From: Candidatus Gallacutalibacter pullicola
GTDB taxonomy: Bacteria > Bacillota > Clostridia > Oscillospirales > Acutalibacteraceae
Length of the DNA: 36,809 nt
Reading direction: 5' to 3'
NCBI GenBank assembly: GCA_018712265.1
Contig: DVHF01000037.1
Span: forward strand, 1-36,809
The notes under the pieces are model-generated. The model did no database searches. It saw nothing but the letters and a program-made list of their open reading frames with translations, and was not told the DNA's origin. The position numbers and the translations under genes were made by a program. Positions 15,927 through 23,593 of this stretch are shown here, one piece after another; the first letter of the stretch is position 1, and each line of letters begins with the position of its first letter.

Positions 15927-16098
15927 GGTGTATCTGAAAGTCCTCAACAGTGTTAAATTCCACTGAGTTAAATTTTACTGGAAAGCGGCGTCTGCTACGC
16001 CTGTCACCCTTGCAATACGAAAGTATTTCGGCGGATTCGCGCCTTGCATTCACCGCATTTCAGCGAATTTTCCAGCTTTTCTGACTTTCAGATACACC
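15927..16098. mobile_element. MITE-like element with 16-bp terminal inverted repeats
   Basis: GGTGTATCTGAAAGTC (15927-15942) and its exact complement GACTTTCAGATACACC (16083-16098) bound 172 bp without a credible gene. The flanks read CTTAGG before and CTCAGG after, a possible near-identical target duplication. No transposase is present, so it would be non-autonomous. I cannot name the IS family. It lies just past the repeat array of locus B. Confidence 0.6.
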
Positions 16099-16616
16099 TC
16101 AGGATATATGCCGCGGAAAGAGACTGTAAAAAGGCAAAAAATGATCATACAAATTGTGATTATCCTTTCGATTTTTGAAAAACTCAGCAATATATAGATA
16201 AAAACTCTCTATATTCTAAACGGAATCCATGCTATAATATTTCATAGAAAGACTCTCTCATTATAATAGCTTTGGCAACAATGCGGAAAAAGACATGGCT
16301 GGCTGCCGTGCCTTAAACCGTAAATCTATTGTAATAGGTTTTGTTTGATATCTGCGTGGGATCTGGTCTGGGATTGCCGTGCAGCCGGCCGTGGAGTTCG
16401 GCTGTTTTCCGGTATCCGTTGGATTGATGCCGTGCAAGGGAAACGCTGTGTTTTACAGGGGGCGATACACGGCTGACGGCCACAGAAGGACAGCAGTAAA
16501 ATTCATTCGGCCATAGAGAAATGGTTGGGCGTATGCTTCGTGAGGGTATACGCCATAGTCTGCATGGTACGGTATGATTTGCATGTGGGCCTGACTGCGG
16601 GCGTGGAGGGATCGAT
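16099..16616. other. Long intergenic region upstream of the Sel1-repeat gene
   Basis: About 520 bp without a supportable gene. It is AT-rich up to about 16300, with perfect TATAAT hexamers at 16233-16238 and 16262-16267 that could be -10 elements; neither has a convincing -35. The remainder is GC-richer and contains small hairpins such as CAGCCG/CGGCTG. It may be a long 5' leader of the gene at 16617. I recognise no known riboswitch. Confidence 0.45.
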
Positions 16617-18206
16617 ATGTTTTACGAATGTTTGAATCCGGAATGCTTTTGTGTTTTCCAAAGCAGGCTCATCCCCTCCAAATGTCCTGAATGCGGCGGT
16701 ACAGTCCTCCAATCGATCGGAGAGAGCAGTGCCCCTCAGTCCGAATACACCCGAAAAGCTCTCGTAGAGAGGGGGCTGTCCCTGTTTTCAAGCGAAACAA
16801 GCAGGGAGGAACGGCATCAGGCGTATCGCTGTTTTCGTGAGGCGGCGGAGATGGCGGATCCGGACGGGATGTTCTATCTGGGCCTTTGCTTTGAATTCGG
16901 GTACGGGATTGAGGCGGATTTCCAGCAGGCTGTACAGTGCTACCAAATGGCTTCCGAGGCGGGGAATCACGCCGGAACCTGCAGTCTGGCATATTGCTAT
17001 CTCAACGGGATCGGCGTGGAGGAGGAGCCTGTGCGGGCTGCGGAGCTGTACCGAAAGGCGGCGGAGGGAGGAAACCTCCGTGCGCAGACGAATCTTGGCG
17101 TCAGTTATTCCAAGGGGATAGGCGTCCCATACAGCCCGCGAAAAGCCTTTTTCTGGTATTACCTCGCGTCGGGGTTCGGCTATGCCCCTGCAATGCTCCG
17201 GCTGGCGGTATGCTATAAAAATGGCTTCGGTGTGAAAAAAAATCTCAAGGAGGCGCTGCGGCTTTACCGTATTCTGGAAAATATGCCAGAGCCTGAACCG
17301 GAAGCACTTGTCGCAATAGGATCCTTTTACGAAGCAGGCGAGGCCGGGCTTGCGCAGGACGGGGAAAAAGCCTGGGAGTATTACCAGTGGGCGGCGGCCT
17401 ATGGATACCCGGAGGCACAGTGGCGGATGGGCCGCTGCTGTGAACACGGGATCGGAGTGCAGTGGGATATGGATCGCGCGGTGCAATACTATATGGAGGC
17501 GGCGCGCGGCGGCAGTCCCGAGGCACAAAATGAGCTTGGAAAATGCTACGAAGCCGGAAAGGGCGGCATGAAGCGCGATTTGGATCGTGCATTTGACTGT
17601 TATCGTCTGGCGGCTCTGCGCGGATCGCCGGAGGGAGCGTTCCGGTTGGGCCTCTGCTACGAAAAAGGCATGGGCACAGAACCGGATATGGAACGCGCCG
17701 CCAAGATGTATCAGCGGGCTTCCGGAAAGGAGAACCGGTATGCACAATACTTTCTGGGGAAAGCCTACCGGCGCGGCAGGGGTGTGGAGAAGGATCGCGA
17801 AAAAGCATTTTACTGGATGAAGCGTTCGGCCGATAACGGCTGCGCGGAAGCCTCCGTCATGCTGGGACGGTGGTATTTCCATCAGAACCGTTTAAGCGAG
17901 GCCTTCCGGTTTTTCCGCAAGTACGAAAAGCAGACGGGCGGAAAATCGGCGTGTTCCTGCTTCTATTTAGGACGCTGCCATCTGAAAAATGTTTCTGTTC
18001 AGAACCGCAAAAAGGGAATCTCTCTGCTGAAAATGGCGGAAAGCTTCCATCAAAAGCGCTATTCCAGAATGGCGGCGGATCTGCTCAGGCGGCTGGAACA
18101 GCCCAGAGGAGCGGGTCCTCCGACTTATCAGCCAGAGATACTACAGAAAAAAGGGGGGACGGTTCCGACATCGTCTCACGCAAAGGGAGAAAGGGACAGC
18201 GGTTAG
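16617..18206 (+). CDS. Sel1-like (TPR) repeat protein with N-terminal zinc ribbon
   Basis: This 529-residue soluble protein has a zinc ribbon at the N-terminus with Cys5, Cys10, Cys23 and Cys26 (CPEC). About ten to twelve Sel1-like repeats of 36 residues follow (around 65-490), recognisable as A..LG.CY..G.GV..D...A..YY..AA. Such solenoids serve as protein-interaction scaffolds. No enzymatic domain or signal peptide is visible. The C-terminal 40 residues are polar and low in repeat character. ATG 16617 has GGAGGG upstream. The stop lies inside the loop of its own terminator. Its role is unknown. Confidence 0.85.
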   Translation: MFYECLNPECFCVFQSRLIPSKCPECGGTVLQSIGESSAPQSEYTRKALVERGLSLFSSETSREERHQAYRCFREAAEMADPDGMFYLGLCFEFGYGIEADFQQAVQCYQMASEAGNHAGTCSLAYCYLNGIGVEEEPVRAAELYRKAAEGGNLRAQTNLGVSYSKGIGVPYSPRKAFFWYYLASGFGYAPAMLRLAVCYKNGFGVKKNLKEALRLYRILENMPEPEPEALVAIGSFYEAGEAGLAQDGEKAWEYYQWAAAYGYPEAQWRMGRCCEHGIGVQWDMDRAVQYYMEAARGGSPEAQNELGKCYEAGKGGMKRDLDRAFDCYRLAALRGSPEGAFRLGLCYEKGMGTEPDMERAAKMYQRASGKENRYAQYFLGKAYRRGRGVEKDREKAFYWMKRSADNGCAEASVMLGRWYFHQNRLSEAFRFFRKYEKQTGGKSACSCFYLGRCHLKNVSVQNRKKGISLLKMAESFHQKRYSRMAADLLRRLEQPRGAGPPTYQPEILQKKGGTVPTSSHAKGERDSG

Positions 18207-18222
18207 CTGTCCCTCTCTTTTT
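18192..18222 (+). terminator. Terminator overlapping the end of the Sel1-repeat gene
   Basis: AGGGACAGC (18192-18200), loop GGTTA, GCTGTCCCT (18206-18214), then CTCTTTTT. The TAG stop (18204-18206) lies at the loop. Confidence 0.9.
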
Positions 18223-18228
18223 GTCCGA

Positions 18229-18288
18229 TTGCTTCTCCCGGAAAAATATAGTACAATACCCTCATTGGACAAAGAACCAATGAGGGTA
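18229..18288 (+). promoter_or_regulatory. Promoter with overlapping 12-bp palindrome upstream of cobK
   Basis: TTGCTT (18229-18234), 17 bp, TACAAT (18252-18257) is a plausible promoter. A perfect inverted repeat, TACCCTCATTGG (18257-18268) / CCAATGAGGGTA (18277-18288), with 8 bp between the arms, starts at the last base of the -10 and covers the transcription start. It could be an operator, or on the minus strand a hairpin followed by T-rich sequence. Confidence 0.55.
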
Positions 18289-18391
18289 GCCTTACCTGAA
18301 AACCGTCAGCAATCCCAGCCGCCAGAACGTAAAAATCTGCCCGTTGAACGGAATTTTCCTGCAAATGTACCTGCTGTCTGTAAAACGGGAC

Positions 18392-18418
18392 TGGAATAAA
18401 AAAGAAAGCCGCACCATG
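18392..18418 (-). terminator. Possible minus-strand terminator upstream of cobK
   Basis: A perfect stem CCGCACC/GGTGCGG with a 12-nt loop lies at about 18411-18436. Read on the minus strand it is followed by CTTTCTTTTTTATT. No minus-strand gene is visible that would need it, so it may be a leader hairpin of cobK instead. Confidence 0.35.
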
Positions 18419-18480
18419 CGGAAAATCGGTGCGGTACACATCCAAAATGCCCAAGCAAGGGCAGGAAAGGAGGCCCCTGT

Positions 18481-19239
18481 ATGGGTTCCCGAAAGCTACT
18501 GATATTCGCCGGAACGACCGAGGGACGTCTATTGGCCTCGGCCTTATCCGGTACATTTCAAGTGACGGCGTGTGCCGCCACAGAATACGGCGCTTCCCTT
18601 CTGCGCCAGGAGGGGAAGCCGCTGCGCGTCCTGTCCGGACGCCTGGATACCTCCCAAATAGAAGCCCTGCTCCGTGAGGGCTTTTTCTGCACCGTGGACG
18701 CGACTCACCCTTATGCGCGGGAGGTCACCGCGAATATCCGCAAAGCCTGCCGGGATCGCGGCGTACCCTATTACCGTCTGCTCCGCGAAGAAAGCGATCT
18801 GGGGGACGCTGTCCGGGCAGAGGACGCGGCAGAGGCAGCGGATTTTCTTGCTGAAAAATCCGGGAATGTCCTGCTCACAACGGGCAGCAAGGAAATCGAA
18901 CCGTTTCTCCGCCTGCAGGACTGGCAGGATCGCCTGTATCTGCGCGCCCTGCCATCCCCTGAGAATCTCAGCAAATGTGCCCGGCTGGGGATCCCTCTCA
19001 GCCATATCTGCCTGATGCAGGGGCCGTTTTCGCGGGAATTGGAGCGAGGGTTCCTGCTTCACTGGCAGATCCGCTATGTGGTGATGAAGGATTCCGGACG
19101 TGAAGGAGGGACGCAGGAAAAGCTCCTTGCCGCGCAGGACTGCGGCGTGCAGGCCGTTGTGCTCTGCCGCCCACCCGAACCGGACGGCTTTTCCCTTGCG
19201 GCGCTTGAACGTCTTTTAACAGCAGAGAGGAGCGACTAA
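18481..19239 (+). CDS. cobK: Precorrin-6A/cobalt-precorrin-6A reductase
   Basis: This enzyme reduces a double bond of (cobalt-)precorrin-6A with NADPH in corrin ring synthesis (CobK/CbiJ family). It has 252 residues, the normal size. Visible motifs: the N-terminal FAGTTEGR (nucleotide binding), VDATHPYA (72-79) and LLTTGSKEIEPF (131-142). AAAGGAGG lies 9-10 bases before ATG 18481, preceded by a small GCCC/GGGC hairpin. No other cobalamin gene is in the window, and I could not fold a convincing cobalamin riboswitch in the leader. It is followed 4 bp later by the adenylyltransferase gene. Confidence 0.9.
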   Translation: MGSRKLLIFAGTTEGRLLASALSGTFQVTACAATEYGASLLRQEGKPLRVLSGRLDTSQIEALLREGFFCTVDATHPYAREVTANIRKACRDRGVPYYRLLREESDLGDAVRAEDAAEAADFLAEKSGNVLLTTGSKEIEPFLRLQDWQDRLYLRALPSPENLSKCARLGIPLSHICLMQGPFSRELERGFLLHWQIRYVVMKDSGREGGTQEKLLAAQDCGVQAVVLCRPPEPDGFSLAALERLLTAERSD

Positions 19240-19243
19240 AAAT

Positions 19244-20134
19244 ATGCGAACCCCTGAAAATTTCATGCACACGGTTCTGCAATTTGCCCAGCAGAACGAC
19301 CATATCCGAATTGTGGGGATGGAGGGATCCCGCGTCAATTCCAATATTCCCAAGGATTCCTTTCAGGATTTTGACGTCACCTTTTTTGTGGACAGTATCC
19401 CACATTTTACAAAGGACGATGGATGGCTTTCCACATTCGGCAAAATTGTGATGATGCAGAAGCCCGAGGACATGGAGCTATTCCCTCCGGTAGAGGAAGG
19501 GTATTCCTACCTGATCCTGTTCGACGATTATGTCAAAATGGATCTGACGCTGCTGGAAATCGAATCTCTTGGGAATTATCTCAATGGGGACAGCCTGCGG
19601 GAAATCCTGCTGGATAAGGACGGCCTTGTCCAGCAGAAGCCCCATGCCAGCGACAGGGATTACTGGATCCGAAAGCCAAACGCGAGAGTTTTTGACGACT
19701 GCTGTAACGAATTCTGGAATCTGACGCTCTATGTAGTCAAGGGATTGTGCCGCGGAGAGATCCTGTTTGCGATCGATCACCTCCACTTGATGAGAAACGA
19801 GCTTCTGCGGATGCTGTCCTGGACTGTGGGAATGGAGCGCGGCTTCGATTTCAGCGTGGGGAAAAATTATAAATTCCTCGATCACTACCTCCCCGCCGCT
19901 GTCTGGCAGGGGCTGCTCAGCACCTATCGGGAGGATTCCTACGCCAATATCCGGACGGCGCTGTTCCGCTGTCATTCACTGTTCCGGCAGGCATCGCACG
20001 GCATCGCGGAGAAATACGGCTACCCTTATCCCATCTACGATCAAAACGTGAGCAAATATGCGGAGGACATGTTCCGGCAATACAAAACAGAAGCGGAGGA
20101 GAATCCCATTGAAGGAAGTGAAAAGGGGATTTGA
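19244..20134 (+). CDS. Aminoglycoside 6-adenylyltransferase family protein (ANT(6)-like)
   Basis: This 296-residue nucleotidyltransferase resembles the AadE/ANT(6) family, which can adenylylate streptomycin. Active-site features are present: GSR (28-30), the Asp pair at 42 and 44 (FQDFDVTFF), and a third acidic residue at Asp100 in YVKMDLTLLEI. The C-terminal half matches the family's helical domain (VFDDCCNEFWNLTLYVVKGL, LRMLSWTVGMERGFDFSVGKNYKFL). Many chromosomal relatives are not proven resistance enzymes, so activity is unproven. GAGGAG lies upstream of ATG 19244, 4 bp after cobK. No insertion sequence flanks it. Confidence 0.88.
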   Translation: MRTPENFMHTVLQFAQQNDHIRIVGMEGSRVNSNIPKDSFQDFDVTFFVDSIPHFTKDDGWLSTFGKIVMMQKPEDMELFPPVEEGYSYLILFDDYVKMDLTLLEIESLGNYLNGDSLREILLDKDGLVQQKPHASDRDYWIRKPNARVFDDCCNEFWNLTLYVVKGLCRGEILFAIDHLHLMRNELLRMLSWTVGMERGFDFSVGKNYKFLDHYLPAAVWQGLLSTYREDSYANIRTALFRCHSLFRQASHGIAEKYGYPYPIYDQNVSKYAEDMFRQYKTEAEENPIEGSEKGI

Positions 20135-20813
20135 GCCAAAGGATCCAGTGGAATTTGGAGAGGCGGCTTCCCGGAAACTCTCACAGGCGGCGGAGGAAAT
20201 TTACTTCCTGCTGAACCGCGGCTATGATACGGCGCAGGCCGTCACCTTTGTGGGCAACCACTACCTGCTGTCTGAACGCCAGCGTATGGCACTGACCCGA
20301 ATCCTGTCCCCGGAGCAGATGGTCGATCTCCGCCGTCAAAAGGAGTTGGCGTCCCCCACAGGTCCCCTGCAAATCGATGGTTTCAACCTGTTGATTACGC
20401 TGGAGGTGGCATTGTCCGGAAGCCTGCTGATCGCCGGGATCGACGGCACGATCCGCGATTTGGCGGGCCTGCGCGGATCTTATCGGATCGTCGATAAAAC
20501 AGTTCAGGCGATCGATCTGCTCTTTTCGCATCTTCAAAGCCTGCAAATCAAAAGCGCCGTGATCTACCTCGATCAGCCGGTTTCCAATTCAGGACGGCTG
20601 CGCGTTTTACTGCTGGATAAAGCGCAGGGCGCTCCTTTCGATCTGAAAGTAGAAATCGTTCCGAATCCCGATCGGATCCTGTGGCACTGTGAAAACGTCG
20701 TTACATCCGACGCAATTATCCTGAATGAATGTGCCAGCTGGTACAATTTAGGCCGCCGCATCATAGAAACCTCCATCCCGAACGCATGGGTTTACCGCCT
20801 GTCCTCTCTCTGA
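20109..20813 (+). CDS. DUF434/DUF5616-type conserved protein
   Basis: This protein of about 234 residues is uncharacterised. The N-terminal part (AASRKLSQAAEEIYFLLNRGY...FVGNHYLLSERQRMAL) fits DUF434. The middle (IDGFNLLITLEVALSGSLLIAGIDGTIRDLAG) fits the DUF5616 domain found with it in archaea and Clostridia. No enzymatic motif is sure. I chose TTG 20109 because GGAGGAG lies 7 bases upstream; a longer ATG start at 20058 has no such site. The start overlaps the preceding gene by 26 bp, so all three genes form one operon. Its link to cobK and the adenylyltransferase is unknown. Confidence 0.75.
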   Translation: MKEVKRGFEPKDPVEFGEAASRKLSQAAEEIYFLLNRGYDTAQAVTFVGNHYLLSERQRMALTRILSPEQMVDLRRQKELASPTGPLQIDGFNLLITLEVALSGSLLIAGIDGTIRDLAGLRGSYRIVDKTVQAIDLLFSHLQSLQIKSAVIYLDQPVSNSGRLRVLLLDKAQGAPFDLKVEIVPNPDRILWHCENVVTSDAIILNECASWYNLGRRIIETSIPNAWVYRLSSL

Positions 20814-20822
20814 ACATAAAAA

Positions 20823-21079
20823 ATCCGCCGTCTCGGGAAAGCGGCAAAAGACCTTCAGCGAGGTTGGGCGGAAATGGGTCCGGGACTGCGTCCCGGCCGG
20901 GGGTGTCGGGGGTGGAATCCCCGACAGGTCAGCCGCGAGGCTGACAGAACCATCCGCCGCCTCGGGAAAGCGGCGAAAGGCTTTCAGCGAGGACGGGCGG
21001 AAACGGGTCCGGGACTGCGTCCCGGCCGGGGGTGTCGGGGATGGAATCCCCGACAGGTCAGCCGCGAGGCTGACAGATT
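20823..21079. repeat. Two tandem 129-bp hairpin-rich repeats (locus E)
   Basis: Direct copies start at 20823 and 20952 and differ at few positions. Each holds four hairpins: a GCCGCC/GGCGGC-like stem with CTCGGGAAA, CCGGGACTGCGTCCCGG, TCGGGG..GGA..CCCCGA, and GTCAGCCGCGAGGCTGAC with a GNRA-type GCGA loop. In the third hairpin the second copy changes GGGGGT to GGGGAT. The CCGGGAC hairpin with flanking GGGTC is shared with the left his-flanking repeat. The array lies between two converging genes and supplies the last bases of hcp. Confidence 0.9.
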
Positions 21080-22653
21080 GCGGCGAGATCGGCGTCGGGG
21101 GTAGTGGTGGGATGGATCTGGTAGTTTTCAACCAGATAATTGAGGACGTTCGGGGATACAAAGGCTGGGAGAGTCGGCCCCAGATAAATATTCCTGATCC
21201 CCAGTGACAGCAGAGTCAGCAGGATGCAGACCGCTTTCTGCTCGTACCACGACAGGACGAGCGTCAAAGGCAGATCGTTTACGCCGCACTGAAACGCTTC
21301 TGCGAGCGCAAGCGCAATCTGAATCGCACTGTACGCGTCGTTGCACTGTCCTACATCCATCAGACGCGGCAGTCCGCCGATCGTCCCTAAATCCATATCA
21401 TTAAACCTGTATTTGCCGCAGGCCAGCGTCAGAATAATACTATCCTTGGGCGCTTTCTGCACAAATTCCGTGTAATAATTCCGGCCGGTGCGCGCGCCGT
21501 CACAGCCGCCTACCAGGAAAAACCGGCTGATTTTTCCGCTTTTCACGGCGTCCACAACCTGATCCGCTACGCTCAGCACAAAATTGCGCGCGAATCCTGT
21601 CGTCAGAACACGTCCGCCGTTGATCCCGGGAATCACTGTGTCCTCCGGATACCCGCCCAGCTCAAGCGCCTTCTCAATCACAGGCGTGAAATCCTTGTCC
21701 GGACCGATGTGGGGCATCCCCGTGTACTGCACCAGATCCGATGTGAACACGCGATCCGCATAGCTTTCGCGCACGGGCATCAGACAGTTGGTCGTGAACA
21801 GAATCGGCGCGGGGAGGTTCGCAAACTCTTTCTGCTGGTTCTGCCACGCGGTGCCGAAATTCCCCTTGAGATGGCTGTACTTTTTTAAATGCGGATAGCC
21901 GTGGGCGGGGAGCATCTCACCATGCGTATAAATATTGATCCCTTTTCCCTCGGTCTGGATCAGCAGCTTTTCCAAATCGAGAAGATCGTGGCCCGTCACC
22001 ACAATAAACGGCCCTTTTTCCACCGTCATGGGAACCTGTGTGGGGGTGGGATGGCCATATGTCTCCGTGTTGGCGCGATCCAGAAGCTCCATACAGCTCA
22101 GATTTACCCGGCCGGTCTCCAACACCAGGGGAAGAAGCTCGTCCATGCCCCAGTCCTCACCGATGGCGAACAGGCCGCGCACAAAAAATCTGTTGACGGA
22201 TTCATCCGTGTATCCAAGCACCATCGCATGATACGCATACGCGGCCATCCCGCGCAGGCCGAACAGAATCAGCGATTTCAGGCTGCGGACATCCTTATCC
22301 GCTTCCCAAAGGCTGCGCATATCATAATCGTCAAACCGGCCGCAGGGGGAGGCGCATTCCGCACAGCCTGCGTGCAGCTCCTGCTTTGCCTGATGGACTT
22401 TGCCGATCATAGCCTTGATCGATCCGGCGTCAAAATTCACATTTGTGACAGTGGTGAACAGGCCCTCCAGAAAGAGCGGCGCAAAGCGCGAGGGATCTTC
22501 CTGCTCAATGGACCGCGCCAGTCCGATGAGGGCCCCGGTGAGCTGATCCTGAAGCGCAGCCGTCTCCGAGGATTTTCCGCAGACTCCCGCATTCCCGGTG
22601 CAGCCTGTGCAGCCGGCCGTCTGTTCACACTGAAAACAAAACATATTTCCCAT
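21058..22653 (-). CDS. hcp: Hydroxylamine reductase (hybrid-cluster protein)
   Basis: This 531-residue cytoplasmic iron-sulfur protein reduces hydroxylamine and nitric oxide and protects anaerobes from nitrosative stress. Cys6, Cys9, Cys18 and Cys25 (C-x2-C-x8-C-x6-C) bind the N-terminal [4Fe-4S] cluster, the class seen in anaerobes. Hybrid-cluster regions include VTGHDLLDLEKLL, FTTNCLMP, LVGGCDGARTGRNYYTEF and LVLSWYEQKAVCILL. AAAGGGG precedes ATG 22653. The C-terminal residues CQPRG and the stop come from the tandem repeat at 20823-21079; normal Hcp ends a few residues after the DLAAI-like motif. It follows the ferredoxin gene by 23 bp. Confidence 0.95.
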   Translation of the reverse strand: MGNMFCFQCEQTAGCTGCTGNAGVCGKSSETAALQDQLTGALIGLARSIEQEDPSRFAPLFLEGLFTTVTNVNFDAGSIKAMIGKVHQAKQELHAGCAECASPCGRFDDYDMRSLWEADKDVRSLKSLILFGLRGMAAYAYHAMVLGYTDESVNRFFVRGLFAIGEDWGMDELLPLVLETGRVNLSCMELLDRANTETYGHPTPTQVPMTVEKGPFIVVTGHDLLDLEKLLIQTEGKGINIYTHGEMLPAHGYPHLKKYSHLKGNFGTAWQNQQKEFANLPAPILFTTNCLMPVRESYADRVFTSDLVQYTGMPHIGPDKDFTPVIEKALELGGYPEDTVIPGINGGRVLTTGFARNFVLSVADQVVDAVKSGKISRFFLVGGCDGARTGRNYYTEFVQKAPKDSIILTLACGKYRFNDMDLGTIGGLPRLMDVGQCNDAYSAIQIALALAEAFQCGVNDLPLTLVLSWYEQKAVCILLTLLSLGIRNIYLGPTLPAFVSPNVLNYLVENYQIHPTTTPDADLAAICQPRG

Positions 22654-22676
22654 ACTTTTTACCCCTTTCCCGCAAA

Positions 22677-23387
22677 TTATTCCAGAATTCTTCCGTCAGT
22701 TGAGATCGTCACAACCTGCCACGGGATAAATTTACCGCTTGCCTGAAGCGCGCGTTTTGCCGCATTTTCCAGCCCGCCGCAGCAGGGAACTTCCATGCGC
22801 ACAATCGTCACGCTTTTGATATCATTATCACGGATAATTGCGGTTAGCTTTTCCGTGTACTCCACCGTGTCCAGTTTTGGGCATCCTACCACCACAGTGC
22901 GTCCGCGGATAAACCGGTTGTGGAAATCGCCGTAGGCATATGCGGTGCAGTCGGCGGCAATCAGCAGGTTGGCGCCCTGAAAATATGACGCGCGCGGCGA
23001 AACAAGCTGGATCTGCACCGGCCACTGTGTCAGCTGGCTCTCGTTCTCCGCGGCCTGCTGTACAGGGGCAGGAGAACGGCGGAAGGTTCTGGCCGCCGAG
23101 CCGGGACAGCCGCACGGCAGGCTGTCCGATTTTTTCTCGGGCTGCTGGCGGCTTTGAATGTGTGCCTTGACAGCCTCCTCATCATAGGCGGCAGCTTCGC
23201 GTTCAATAATCTCGATGGCGTCGGCGGGACAGGCGGGCAGGCAGTCGCCGAGGCCGTCGCAGTAGTCGTCGCGGATCAGCTTTGCTTTCCCGTCCACCAT
23301 AGCAATCGCGTGCTCGTGGCACGCCTCAGCGCACAGGCCGCAGCCGGTGCATTTTTCTTCATCAATTTTTACAATCTTACGAACCAT
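22677..23387 (-). CDS. 4Fe-4S ferredoxin-domain protein, probable electron donor of Hcp
   Basis: The N-terminus is a two-cluster ferredoxin: Cys13, 16, 19 and 23 (CTGCGLCAEACH), then a second motif with Cys43, 49 and 53 (YCDGLGDCLPACP), which differs from the standard CxxC. A Pro/Gln-rich linker leads to a C-terminal domain of about 130 residues with VVVGCPKLD and MEVPCCGGL, typical of ferredoxin proteins encoded next to hcp. The total is 236 residues. ATG 23387 has GGAGG 9 bases upstream. An in-frame extension further upstream would read through the promoter. It is the first gene of the hcp operon and probably delivers electrons to Hcp. Confidence 0.85.
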   Translation of the reverse strand: MVRKIVKIDEEKCTGCGLCAEACHEHAIAMVDGKAKLIRDDYCDGLGDCLPACPADAIEIIEREAAAYDEEAVKAHIQSRQQPEKKSDSLPCGCPGSAARTFRRSPAPVQQAAENESQLTQWPVQIQLVSPRASYFQGANLLIAADCTAYAYGDFHNRFIRGRTVVVGCPKLDTVEYTEKLTAIIRDNDIKSVTIVRMEVPCCGGLENAAKRALQASGKFIPWQVVTISTDGRILE

Positions 23388-23472
23388 TCCAAAATTCCTC
23401 CAAAGGGCAATATTTTCCCGGATTTGCTTTTTCGGCGGTTCACTGGATTTAGTGTATCCGCTTTCAACATGG

Positions 23473-23515
23473 ATTATAATACAATATCGTAAACAAGTAT
23501 GTTGTATTTCCAACA
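23473..23515 (-). promoter_or_regulatory. Promoter and Crp/Fnr-type operator of the ferredoxin-hcp operon
   Basis: On the minus strand a perfect TATAAT (23473-23478) has no good -35. Upstream lie two overlapping palindromes: TGTTGGAAATACAACA (23500-23515) and AACATACTTGTT (23492-23503). With a start near 23466, the first is centred close to -41.5, the position of class II activators of the Crp/Fnr family. HcpR, a Crp/Fnr protein, is the known regulator of hcp in Clostridia and others; its involvement here is inferred. Confidence 0.6.
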
Positions 23516-23593
23516 AAAGACGCAAAAAATATGCCAGCAGAAAATTTTAGAATTTCCGCTGGCATATCTTTCATTATAGAAATGAATTACGGC

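Noticed and set aside
15676-16053. ORF reading through the locus B repeat into the MITE-like element, and a similar frame at 23898-24167
   Set aside because: The similar peptide (RGRFSQI..PP..AEVRRLR) comes from translating the repeat; frames are not maintained across all units.
18289-18480. Cobalamin riboswitch upstream of cobK
   Set aside because: A GCCAG..CTGCC-like stretch recalls the B12 box, but it has a long insertion and the upstream core segments of the riboswitch are absent.
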